Of a stretch of DNA of 64,000 nt, positions 1 through 33,772 are shown in pieces. The position numbers were made by a program, and so were the translations under genes. Below the pieces are notes generated by a model. The model ran no database searches and was not told where the DNA came from. It worked only from the letters and a program-made list of their open reading frames with translations. The DNA comes from Amorphochlora amoebiformis (taxonomy: Eukaryota; Cercozoa; Chlorarachniophyceae), in assembly GCA_054601695.1 (NCBI GenBank), contig BAAHQB010000167.1, forward strand, positions 361,732 to 425,731. The letters run 5' to 3'. Every line of letters starts with the position of its first letter. Position 1 is the first letter of the stretch.

Positions 1-830
<830 letters not shown>

Positions 831-836
831 AGCTAC

Positions 837-1448
837 CTCCTTAGCGGCCCTTTTCTTGAACCTTACATAGGTCGCGGAGTCCGGTCGGTTTCCCACCTAC
901 AGTAAGGGTAGAGGTGAAGCTAGCACCAAGAAGGAGGGGAGAGGAAGGGAACGAGATAGCTAAGGAGAAACGATGTGGGACGGGAGACAGGGGACAGAGG
1001 ACGGGAGATCACGGGATGAGTCGGGAGGGAAGAGGGCTACTAGAGTCGGGGGATGCACAGAGGTGAGGAGGCTTTGCCTCACGGCAATGCTTGGATCAGA
1101 GTTTTGAGCTTACCAGAACCGTCGCCAAACCTGGAGTAACCTTATGTTCCTGTTTAAATTAGTCTGGATTAATACGCGAGTAAGGAGGAAAGGTGGAACA
1201 CTAGCGCGAAACCACGGTATCCGACTATCCAATGCATAAGTGGGACCTTGACGAGAGCATCCACTGCTTCCTTGATTTCACCACGAATGATCTTCGCGAT
1301 GGCCTAGATGTGACATAAGTAAGTCTCACCGCGGAGAGAACCACCATTGCACCCTTCAAATACAAGACTTTCCTTTTACTTCTCCTCCTCACATTCAAAA
1401 GGTTAAAACCTTTCCATCGATGATTTTTGCTTCGTGTTCCTGAGACAT
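837..1448 (-). CDS. folD: FolD/MTHFD bifunctional enzyme, 5' part only
   Basis: Methylenetetrahydrofolate dehydrogenase/cyclohydrolase, which interconverts one-carbon folate species. Four minus-strand exons, all phase 0: 1410-1448 (MSQEHEAKIIDGK), 1247-1303 (AIAKIIRGEIKEAVDALVK), 1114-1149 (EHKVTPGLATVL) and 837-896, which carries the SATYVRFKKRA motif. Each starts after AG and ends before GT on the minus strand. The joined 64 residues match the family N-terminus: AKIIDGK, the PGLA strand, and the Y-V-x-x-K motif, where Tyr (about residue 54) and Lys (about 58) are the folate-binding and catalytic pair. The ATG at 1446-1448 is the first in frame. The remaining three quarters of the protein lies left of the window. 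The gene is divergent from the GTPase gene. Family identity is firm; I cannot tell a mono- from a tri-functional form. Confidence 0.88.
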
Positions 1449-1915
1449 TTTCCTCCCGATACAAAGCCGCGCGCAATCTGTCTTCTTAGCTGGTCAACAC
1501 TGGACTCGGATTCCCGGAGTCCCTTCACACGTGTGAACAAGCACAGGGGGCAGTGTCACGCTCGGAGTCTACGGAGCCCAACTCGCTAGGTTCCGGACCC
1601 AAACGCAGAGGATAAGAACGGGTTGATTCAGTCTTCTGTTATCAACTTTTTCAAGTCGTTCTTTCATGCCTTCACCTCGTTTTTTTCTCCCCCTTCAGAT
1701 GTGCTATTTTAGAAAATAATGGCACGATTTTTACCGCGGATTCGAGGACATATTCCGAGGTTTTGCTTCCGAATCCCGCGCATTGCGCGGCCAATGTGCA
1801 CGGAAAGCGTATCCCCGCCTCTCACCCCCGCCGATGAGCGCGCTCTAAAGATCCGTATGGAATGAACCAATCCTCTTCATACTCTTTCTTGATTTATTTT
1901 TGGGTTTTGAGTGAT
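1449..1915. promoter_or_regulatory. divergent intergenic region, putative bidirectional promoter
   Basis: About 470 bp of mixed-composition DNA without (TA)n between the FolD start codon and the first coding segment of the MTG1-like gene. It must hold both 5' ends. I see no clear TATA box or other core element. A first MTG1-like exon may also lie here, because its Met codon was not located. Confidence 0.45.
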
Positions 1916-1975
1916 GTGTGTCGAAGAGTGGAGGTTATGAAATTTGGGCGGTAATTGTATTCGTTGTGTGCTTAG

Positions 1976-13095
<11,120 letters not shown>

Positions 13096-13503
13096 CCGTT
13101 TGAATAGGCTTGTAAAAGAGCTGCATGAATTTACAAACTTAGTATACATTCTATTCGAATCGATTGGCAGACGGTAGAACCAATATGTTCAATCAAAATA
13201 CCGTGATCAGACCAGAATATCAGTATGACAACTTACTAGGCTAATTGTATATACATTGTCACAATGGTTCATACACAGGTAACATTGTACGTATTGATTA
13301 TTTATTTGTCTTTTCGTTCCGTTAATTTTGATATCGAAAATTATGTACGTATGTAGTGCATCGTTTGACTACGTAGAAGAAATATTATATGAAGTTGATA
13401 CGCATGTTGATACGCATTTCCTTCTTAAATATGTTGGTGCGTATGCTGTTGTGTCACCGGGTACGTCTACACGTATGCAAGTTGGTACGTACTGGTACGT
13501 ACA

Positions 13504-13619
13504 GTTGGTACGTACAGTTGGTACGTACAGTTGGTACGTACAGTTGGTACGTACAGTTGGTACGTACAGTTGGTACGTACAGTTGGTACGTACAGTTGGT
13601 ACGTACAGTTGGTACGTAC
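13504..13619. repeat. 13-bp minisatellite GTTGGTACGTACA
   Basis: About nine near-perfect tandem copies of GTTGGTACGTACA. Each unit contains the palindrome GTACGTAC. The open frames across it are repeat artefacts. Confidence 0.93.
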
Positions 13620-13654
13620 CAACTATTTATACGTATGTTGGTACGTATGTTCAT

Positions 13655-13742
13655 GTTGGTACGTATGTTGGTACGTATGTTGGTACGTATGTTGGTACGT
13701 ATGTTGGTACGTATGTTGGTACGTATGTTGGTACGTATGTTG
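13655..13742. repeat. 12-bp minisatellite GTTGGTACGTAT
   Basis: About seven tandem copies of GTTGGTACGTAT directly downstream of the 13-bp array. It differs by one base of length and in the last bases of the unit, so the two arrays are sister expansions of a common GTTGGTACGTA core. Confidence 0.93.
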
Positions 13743-14783
13743 CTTAGATTTTTGGCTCAATAGTTGGAATGCATTGCTGAGCAAATAAATAAAGGTGATA
13801 TCAACTGCTCTGCCACTTTTGTATGAACTGATGAACGTAGATGATACGTATCGATACAATCCTACCTGGCAAGTTATTGTGCAACTGATTCTCTCGATTC
13901 TGGTCTGACATACTTGTGTGCTGTATATACTGAGGTTAGAATAAACATATCAATTAATATTCGTATAGTGCTCTAGATGCTAGTACTGCTTAATTTCCAA
14001 CAGTACGTATACGTATAATAGGATAATTTTGCATCATTATATCTAGTGTTAGACCATGGGCTCGACGGTGTACTCATTTGTAGTATGACTAGTATGTATG
14101 ATCTACATGATCCAACTAACTCTATGATAGAAGCCTACATATGACAGCCTACGCACATACCGGACTAGTACGATACATGTCGGGCTCTAGATACTAGTGA
14201 CACGTATACATGTACACACACTAGTACATGTATACGTACACTAGACACACTCCAGACACTAGATACACACACATGTTCATCACTGCATGAGAGTCGGACA
14301 CATATTCTAGACAGACTTACGTCTTGAACATGCGTATACTAGATATATCATGGCTATACTGTAACCAACATTAATATATCGTCGTGTATACGTATACTTA
14401 GTCACCCACGACGACACACGCTAAGAATTTCTAAAGACGGCAGCTTCTGAGCTATAATCAAGATCCAAGTGATTTCATCTGGTACTACTAGACTACTGGT
14501 ACAGTCTAGACAGTGGTCATTTTATAATTAATTAAATAGCAAGTCAGAGCGGCTATGATCTAGAGATGATCATGAACTTACGCTAGTACGTAATTAAAAT
14601 AAATATCATGCGCATACCGTCTATTTACAGTCCAGACCGTCCGATAGATGCGTACGGTACCAAACTGGACTATTGTGTACCGTCCATATTATACATACTC
14701 TAGATATACTAGATATACTACTCTCCACCACAGTCACTACTAGTGTGTAGATTATGAAATATAAAGTTAAACAAATTGTGGCT

Positions 14784-17990
<3,207 letters not shown>

Positions 17991-18327
17991 GCTCTCACAG
18001 TTCATGATCTCATATATGTACACGGCTGTCACGCATCGTACATATGTTGTCACTGTCCATAATCTCACAAGCATGCACGGCTGTCATGCGTCGAAACACT
18101 TCGTCGAAAGCACTCTCATGTCGCGTAGCGTCGCATATACGGTACTGTGCCCACTCAGATCATACTTGTATGTAAATCGAACGCAATGTAAAAAGGAAAC
18201 TAGATTGCTGTTTGATTGCATGGTGCGGGGCTGACTATAACGGCTTGCAGGTTAAAGGGTGGTGGTCATTGCTGGTTGGTCGTCAGAATACATGCCTCAC
18301 AAACATGGGTACTGTGGTCATTCCGGC

Positions 18328-18510
18328 TTAATTGAGTTTATTTTCGCTGTAGGGACCTGCAACAGGGTCTAGGCTTTCTATTTCATCAGATAGGAAGGTG
18401 GATGGGTCTGGTTGTTGTGCGCGGGTGAGTATACCGTGATCCTTTCCCCGCGTCTCTTTCCCCTCCCCGACTTTTATCATCAATGGCTTTCTCGCTCTCT
18501 GGCCGTTCAT
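18328..18510. other. possible exon on one strand, unresolved
   Basis: Two readings compete. On the plus strand, 18353-18424 is bounded by a pyrimidine-rich acceptor and a consensus donor (CGG|GTGAGT) and reads GPATGSRLSISS. On the minus strand, 18328-18510 is open and ends with DEIESLDPVAGPYSENKLN and TAA. Neither connects in phase to a neighbour I could identify. It could be a 5' UTR exon of the gene starting at 19121, or a small separate gene. Confidence 0.3.
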
Positions 18511-18599
18511 TTTCCCCTGGTTTCAAAGGAAATGCAATGTATAGATTAGTTAGGTACCTATGAACCACAGTTTGCAAACACCCTGATATATTCTTACAT

Positions 18600-19120
18600 C
18601 AGCACTCCGTTGCTTAGTACCAACAACGCTTCTGTTCTCTCATTCCCCGCAAACATCCATAAAATATTTGAACTACCAACTTTTCAGTGATTTTTTAAGA
18701 GATAAACACTTTGGGAGGAGGGAGGGGAGGGAGAGGGGAGGGAAAGGGGGAGGCGCGACTTGGCGATGCCTGCAAAGGGCCGAGCCTGTGATATGACGAC
18801 GGGACCTAGATGGCGGATATCCAGATCCAAATATCTTGATATATTATCGTGATATCTCAATATATAGAGTATTATATTGGATATACCAATATCTTCATAT
18901 CAACTATTCAATATCAAGATATCTATCATAGTTATTTTTATCGTCGCGACAGAACGGAATATCACGTCTGATCCGCGCCATGTCGACGGAAGCGAGGAAG
19001 GTTGCTTGAAGATTCTTTATTCGCGCAGCGCCGCTGATAAGATCGGTCTGCTGGGGTTCTAGGGGCAGGACGAGAGATATAGCAAGTTTTCGTGAAATTC
19101 CTTCTCTGTTTCCAGCAGAA
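18600..19120 (+). promoter_or_regulatory. upstream region with GATATC-like palindromic words
   Basis: Non-(TA)n sequence upstream of the start codon at 19121. At 18817-18925 it has closely spaced self-complementary words such as ATATCTTGATAT, GATATATC-like and AATATCTTCATATC, followed by a GC-richer stretch. This is a plausible promoter or 5' UTR region, but no core element is certain. Confidence 0.35.
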
Positions 19121-22358
<3,238 letters not shown>

Positions 22359-22379
22359 AAAAAATTTCCAATGCATATT

Positions 22380-22411
<32 letters not shown>

Positions 22412-22489
22412 CTATATATAATTATATATATATATATATATATATTTGTACATACGTAGAGTAGATAGACATGAATATAAATGTATATG

Positions 22490-22528
<39 letters not shown>

Positions 22529-22680
22529 GGATGTATGTATGTAATATACGTGATTATATTTACTATATTTATTTGTATATGTATATATTGTATGTTCGTA
22601 TACATTTCCATAGATATGTACACACATATTTGTATATTATATAAATTCATATTTAGGATATATTATTCATATTATTCATT

Positions 22681-22711
<31 letters not shown>

Positions 22712-22905
22712 TGTATATATATATATATATATGCTACATATATCCTATAAATAAAATTGAATATCACATAATGTAATATAGTATGATGCACAAGATATAT
22801 AGTACAATACGATATGGCAAAATGTATAGCCTAGTATATAATATAATATAGTAAATATAATATAATGTAACACGTTACATCATATTTCTTCGTCTCCGAA
22901 CGTAG

Positions 22906-25913
<3,008 letters not shown>

Positions 25914-25983
25914 CAAAGACACACACATCCAAACATATATATGTATTTGTAGCTATATGTAATATTCATATACGCACACAAAA

Positions 25984-25999
<16 letters not shown>

Positions 26000-26039
<40 letters not shown>

Positions 26040-26053
26040 ATAGATGTATATGC

Positions 26054-26109
<56 letters not shown>

Positions 26110-26111
26110 AT

Positions 26112-26190
<79 letters not shown>

Positions 26191-26198
26191 TGTATATG

Positions 26199-26238
<40 letters not shown>

Positions 26239-26336
26239 AATATGTGCGTAGATTTTTATATATGTCATACCTATTCATACGTTAAATACATAATACTCAT
26301 AAATGTGTTTTGTGAAAGAGTACATATACATATATA

Positions 26337-26369
<33 letters not shown>

Positions 26370-26375
26370 TCTATG

Positions 26376-26435
<60 letters not shown>

Positions 26436-26450
26436 GCATACATATTACAT
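26000..26450. repeat. long (TA)n block downstream of the 25913 stop codon
   Basis: Several hundred bases of TA repeat with ATGTATGTATATAGA-type interruptions between the gene ending at 25913 and the RlaP gene. The mirrored block is at about 63400-63800, with a different number of units. Confidence 0.9.
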
Positions 26451-26759
26451 ATAATATGTTTATATATGTACACTCATATATACAAATACATATACACTAA
26501 ATATATTTATAGATATGCATGTATATTGCACGAACGTTACATAGAAATTTTATACGAGATTCACATTTACACATATCTACGAATGAAAGAATTGTGTATC
26601 AACCCGTGAAGAAGCAGGAATACACCATCCTCTGATCTTGAAGAATATGCGAAGTTTATCCCTTATCCTCGCTGAAACCCTACCTTAGGGTGCCCTGTTG
26701 CGGCGCAAGATGTGATATTCCTCGCTCGATCTGGGAGTTACATGTCGATAAGTCTACTA

Positions 26760-26805
<46 letters not shown>

Positions 26806-26832
26806 TATTTAACATATATATATATATATATT

Positions 26833-26868
<36 letters not shown>

Positions 26869-26906
26869 ACTGTACGTATGTAAATATATTTATGTACATT
26901 TCCTTA

Positions 26907-26954
<48 letters not shown>

Positions 26955-27030
26955 AATATATGTAATATGTCGTATACGAATATAAACATTATTATTTATG
27001 TACACACATTTAGTACATTCATACATACAT

Positions 27031-27087
<57 letters not shown>

Positions 27088-27149
27088 CATGTCTAGTACA
27101 ACATTACGTATTTATGTGTGTACATATACATATATATGTGTATATAAAC

Positions 27150-27264
<115 letters not shown>

Positions 27265-27301
27265 ACACGTGTGTGTATAAATATATATACTATGTATATA
27301 C

Positions 27302-27365
<64 letters not shown>

Positions 27366-27507
27366 AATACATATAATATATATATATATACATATATATA
27401 TTAACATAATTGTATATATATAAGCATATATGTGATACGTATATACATAGCATTTACATCGTGGAAATAACACTCACACATATACAGGTATAACTTACAC
27501 ACACCAG

Positions 27508-27846
27508 AGTCCGACAGGGACTACTACATCGTGTAAATAATCCTACCCTTGACAATGATCCCAATCTTGACATAGCCCCAATTGCGACCCTAGTCCCAGC
27601 TTAACCCTAACTCCTGCAGCTCAATTCTAATCCTAAGACCCTATTCTAGATACTCTCACAACAAATCAAAAGACTACTATAAGGCGTTTCAGTCGCCGCC
27701 AGGGGAGTACCGGTTATTGCTAGGGCTTTCCGGTTTGGGTTAGTATGGGACTAAAGTGTAGTTGGCACAATTATATTGTTTCATGCTGACACTAAACATT
27801 ACCTTAATGACTCATATAAAATTAGAAAATTTTTTACATATATATG

Positions 27847-27892
<46 letters not shown>

Positions 27893-28015
27893 TTTGATAT
27901 ACTACGTTTTCGTATGCATCTGATATGTATGCATGTGTAAAATATATCATATATAAGTATATACATTTACATAAATTATACGTCATGTTTCATATAATAT
28001 ATATATATATGTGAG

Positions 28016-28046
<31 letters not shown>

Positions 28047-28830
28047 AAATTAATATCATCATATTTAAATAGTAAACATGAGACCCGTTTGGAAACAAGT
28101 GACAAGCGCGACGTTGATGAGTAAAATTAACACCAATATCTCCACCTCTCTAAGCCTGTCTTTCTCTCCCTCTATACCTTCCCCCGTTTTTCTCTGTCTT
28201 TTTCTATCTCCCTCTGTGTAGCTCTATAACCTGAATGGTAGCATTAAGAAGACTAGCTGTATGCACTATCAGATTCACCGCTACAGAAGTTGGTAACTTC
28301 TTACGGCATCTGATAAAGGTTTTTCTTTCCTTGGATGAATTTGAGATGTATTGAGTGTGCCTATCAGATATACATCGGATGTGCCAAGGATAATTTAAAA
28401 TGGATTGTAAATATGTAAAAATATATATATATATATATATATTAAATATATAATATATACATATATATATATATATATATTATATACATATATATGTATG
28501 TATATATGATATATATATATATACTATACATATATATATATATACATAATATATATGTATGAAATATGTACATATGTATATATATATATATATATATGCA
28601 TATTTATATATATAAATGAATATATATATATGTACATATATATATTTATATATATATATATATATATACATATATATATGTATATATGTTATTTTATATG
28701 TATTATATATATATGTATATATATATATATACCTACAGATGCATATATTATATGCATACACACACATATATATATATATATATCCATGTTTACATATTTG
28801 CGTGTAATAATTAAATATATATATGTGCAT

Positions 28831-28892
<62 letters not shown>

Positions 28893-29053
28893 ACAGGGAA
28901 ATCCGAAGATTATTGAGCCGTTTTTTGCCTCGAGGACGATATATGAGTCTGATGAATGGAAGAGACTTAAGAAGTATCTTTCGCACTTGTTACATATTAT
29001 TAAAAGAAATACACATGTATATATATATATATATATAGAACATATATATGATA

Positions 29054-29085
<32 letters not shown>

Positions 29086-29141
29086 TGAAAATACCTATTG
29101 TATATATACATGTATATATAAATATCTGTAAACAATATATA

Positions 29142-29194
<53 letters not shown>

Positions 29195-29322
29195 GTATGT
29201 ATACATATAGTTGAATGAAGAAATATGATATACATCGCAGATTTAATTCTTAAATATAAATATACACATGAAAATATAAGTATATATTCATTGAAGTCAT
29301 TTAAGAACTGTGTATAAAGATA

Positions 29323-29380
<58 letters not shown>

Positions 29381-29406
29381 GTATTCACGAACATATACAC
29401 ATGGGC

Positions 29407-29448
<42 letters not shown>

Positions 29449-29515
29449 TGTGTTATGTATGTATACATGTACACATACATGTATATTCACATGTTCTGTA
29501 TGTGTGAATATGTGT

Positions 29516-29571
<56 letters not shown>

Positions 29572-29787
29572 CACGTATGTACATTTAAGTATGTCATGTG
29601 GTTTAAGGGTTAAGGTTAGGTTTTGGGATAGAATTTAACTAAATATTACACGCCATCTAGGCTCCGCAAGTCTTTTCTCACTGAGAGGGCAATCGCGCAG
29701 TATAAAGGGTAAGTTGTATTGAAAAATAAAAAGATGAATATGTGCTGTTTTCTTCGTATGTACACATTTTTTATGTTCTACAAGATG

Positions 29788-29824
<37 letters not shown>

Positions 29825-29863
29825 CATTCACATATATGTAATATTTATATATAGATATATATG

Positions 29864-29895
<32 letters not shown>

Positions 29896-29969
29896 TACAT
29901 ATACATTCACATGTATGTATTATTTATATATGTAGATATTTATATATATATATATATATACACACACAC

Positions 29970-30001
<32 letters not shown>

Positions 30002-30098
30002 GTATGTGGTGTATGTCAGATTCATCGCTCTACAGCTCTCTCAGATAAAAAATCCCAAGTCTTCAGCCCACAAGCGTCCAAACCGCCTTCAAAAGGTA

Positions 30099-30162
<64 letters not shown>

Positions 30163-30600
30163 GTGCGTGTGTGCGTGTGTATGTGTGTGTGTGTGCGTAT
30201 ACTCATACACAATGTATGTGCACACATCCATGAACATTTATATGTATGTGTATTTGTGTACATATTGTATTAATACTTAATATGCAATATATACATATAT
30301 GTATTCATATAAAAGGAGTGTGTGAAAGACTTGCAACCTGTTTTAGAGACTATATGTATTTACATATTTTTCCAGGTGTTTTATTATGCGTTTCATAAGT
30401 TGGGGGAGTTGCTTCGTGTGATTAAGGGAGGTGTGCCAACTGTGGCTCCTCCTGAGGTTTGTAGTTTGTAATGTAATTATTATACACATTGATATATAAT
30501 ATACATGTCTATAAATATATATATATATATATGTATATATACATTTGCATGAAGATGAAATATCGGTAAATACAAATTCTAAATTAAATATGACATTATT

Positions 30601-30634
<34 letters not shown>

Positions 30635-31030
30635 TATATGTATGGATATATATATATATATGTATATATCATAAATTTTGCTGTATGTTTACATGCGTAC
30701 ATGATATTTTATACGTTACATGTTGATGCTAACCGTGGTGAGTTCTAACTAATCCATTTATATATACACATTAATACGTATATATACATATATTGATATA
30801 TAAATATATTTGCATATATATGAAATATATATAAATATATATAGGTATATATATATATATTCTATTTGCACATACGCAGATATATATATATATATATATA
30901 ATATGTATATGTATATATTAATATATGTATATACGAAAGGACGAACGAAAGAGGATCTTAAGAATACGGAAGGGGCCATTGGAAGGTGAGAAAGTCTAAT
31001 GTATCAATATATGCATATGTATATGATATA

Positions 31031-31083
<53 letters not shown>

Positions 31084-31142
31084 ACATACACACACCACAC
31101 ACATATATATATATATATATATATACATATACACACACACAC

Positions 31143-31186
<44 letters not shown>

Positions 31187-31219
31187 ACATATATATATTT
31201 ATACATGTACATTCATATG

Positions 31220-31264
<45 letters not shown>

Positions 31265-31530
31265 GTGTACTAAAACAACACCGATATAATATCTTCATAT
31301 CCGTGAATATGTATATATCTATGAATATATATTTATATACATATATATATATATATATATGAGTGTGTTTATATATTTTTATATATGTCTGGTGTGCATT
31401 TTAACATATCAGTGTGCGTAAGTGTATTTATCTAAATATTTAGTTCATGCAGATATTACCTACGGGAATCATTGTGTGTATATGTATATAATCCTACGTA
31501 TCCATATTTAAATATATACATGCAGACATC

Positions 31531-31571
<41 letters not shown>

Positions 31572-32001
31572 TTATATATATATATATATGCATATATGCG
31601 TATATATATATGTGTGTGGTGTTGTGATAATGTACCCTGTATTCATGAAAATATACCCACAAACGCGTGCAAAGTAGCCTTGGCGTATTCAACATTGCGC
31701 ACATCAACCCTAATTCTAACTTTAAAATTAATTATAACCACATGAAGCCCAATCATAGGCTTAACCTTACTCTAACCCTAAGCCAAACCCTACTCCAACT
31801 CACATGAAAATACTAGGGCATGTAACCCGAACCTTAACTGTATCTCATGGTACCGAGATTCTGACACTATCCATACCAGTGATCCTTATCTCTAACAATA
31901 GGGGATTTATCGCCGGAGAAGTTAGTGGAAGAGCTAGAGCGAGGAATGACCGAATGTTTCGTTTTTGATAAGGTTTCTTGTTTTCTGTTTATATCATCAC
32001 T

Positions 32002-32037
<36 letters not shown>

Positions 32038-32080
32038 ATTAGGTATTATACATATATATATATATATATATTATATATAA

Positions 32081-32128
<48 letters not shown>

Positions 32129-32137
32129 GTGTACTAG

Positions 32138-32231
<94 letters not shown>

Positions 32232-32301
32232 ACTTAATTACAACATATATATATATATATACCATAAATATAGATATCATTTCATCTTTAATATATAGTG
32301 C

Positions 32302-32376
<75 letters not shown>

Positions 32377-32570
32377 CATACAACTTCATATATATATTTA
32401 TCTATTCTAAGGTCGTTAAGCGTTGGTTGGTTCGGAAGCTCGTTCTAGGGTATCCCGAAAACGGCGTCCGACACCGCCCGGCGGAAGTGGATGTGGGACA
32501 CTTATGTGATTGGCTTCTAGATATCCGAAAATCCCGCTGGATCCGGAGTTCGTTCGCGTGCACTGGATAG
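27508..32570 (+). CDS. RlaP-type nucleotidyltransferase (polymerase-beta fold), left copy
   Basis: Best match from memory is the RlaP family (Pfam PF10127), predicted nucleotidyltransferases often linked to RNA ligases. Phase-consistent exons: 27508-27532, 27650-27712, 28273-28318, 28897-28988, 29661-29708, 30020-30095, 30376-30456, 30940-30985, 31902-31972, 32412-32570 (TAG). SDRDYYIV supplies the paired Asp of the metal-binding SDxD motif. [20 protein letters not shown] followed by NPKIIEPFF, then [20 protein letters not shown], match the family's conserved helices (GNP.I.E, FLS, GYA..Q). The GS motif that should precede SDxD is missing; an open segment at about 26689-26745 ([12 protein letters not shown]) is a candidate but does not join in phase. 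About 215 residues are visible. It is convergent with MFAP1. The substrate is unknown. Confidence 0.72.
27535..27645 (+). repeat. CCCTAA-like block in an RlaP intron
   Basis: Degenerate CCTAACCC/CCCTAAC units fill most of the short non-TA intron between the exons ending at 27532 and starting at 27650, again in the sense orientation. The mirror copy is at about 62215-62335. Confidence 0.65.
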
Positions 32571-33302
32571 ATTTAACCTGCTTTTAATCATTAGTAATTT
32601 GGTCTTTTATCCCAGCCTAGTCACGTATACTCTCGTACATGTACATCGTACGTAGACCGTAGGTTGGTTCTTCATTATCTGCCAGGCTATAGAGCTCTTG
32701 TATTATCTAGAAGCCCAAGCGAGAGCGCTAGCTAGTACAATGCGCAATGCTAGTATATCATAGTATAGTCTGCGATCACCAGAGATTATTCTTCTACTTC
32801 TTAGTCACACCATTGATTACCAGTACTTGTAGTACTAGTAGTAGGCCCGAGTCCATTGACTCATGCTAGTCATAAACTAGAAAGCGTCATGTGTAGTATA
32901 TCTAGTGTATATATATATTTTACATATGTGTATAATTATCAATGTGTGTATATATCAATTATATAGATATATACATATCATAGTATTATATATTAAATCA
33001 TAAAAAACATACAAACATATGAGTAATATACATACAAGACACTGTGATAAACACACACATCCATAAATATATTTACATAATAAAAATATATATATATATA
33101 TCTAGACATATATATATATATATATATATATGAATATACTAGATATATGAAGAATATGCGTGTAAATCAGTGTATATATATAATTTTTTTTATTTTTTTT
33201 TTATATTATATTCTTATATTTTTATGTTTACACTCACAAAAAAAAATACACATATACACATTATTAAGTTATCTTATAATCTAGATAACTTCTAGTCTAC
33301 AT

Positions 33303-33344
<42 letters not shown>

Positions 33345-33373
33345 GATACATTCGCTTACGAACACACACACGC

Positions 33374-33462
<89 letters not shown>

Positions 33463-33476
33463 GTGTGTGTGTGTGT

Positions 33477-33513
<37 letters not shown>

Positions 33514-33554
33514 AGATATATATATATGTACAGTACACCATTACTAGTGTATAA

Positions 33555-33588
<34 letters not shown>

Positions 33589-33610
33589 ATATATATATGT
33601 ACACATGCAT

Positions 33611-33680
<70 letters not shown>

Positions 33681-33772
33681 GTATATATATAATAACACAA
33701 GTAGCTATAGGGCCGGATAAATATGTGAATTTCTATTTTGATGTCCAATTTAATTTAAATCATGATAGTGCT
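32571..33772. other. convergent intergenic region, CTAG-rich, left arm
   Basis: Lies between the RlaP and MFAP1 stop codons. 32600-32900 is mixed sequence with many CTAG and GTAC words, resembling 13960-14780, the other convergent intergenic region. It is followed by A/T-rich sequence and (TA)n. No coding segment was found. Confidence 0.6.

Larger units (their letters stand above)
13096..14783. other. convergent intergenic region, CTAG/GTAC-rich
   Basis: About 1.7 kb between the stop codons of two convergent genes. It has no long (TA)n and no exon-like segment that I could find. From about 13960 it is conspicuously rich in the palindromic tetramers CTAG and GTAC, in words such as ACTAGTAC and CTAGATAC. 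Both polyadenylation regions must lie here, but I see no clear signal. Confidence 0.6.

Noticed and set aside
13328-13859. Several overlapping open frames with repeated GTYSWYVQLVRT or VRML units
   Set aside because: They are translations of the 13-bp and 12-bp minisatellites in several frames and on both strands, with no family resemblance.
26520-26760. Minus-strand exons (RIRDKLRIFFKIRGW and [12 protein letters not shown] readings)
   Set aside because: They would need a 12-bp intron or clash in phase, and the region lies upstream of the plus-strand RlaP gene where a plus-strand 5' exon is expected.
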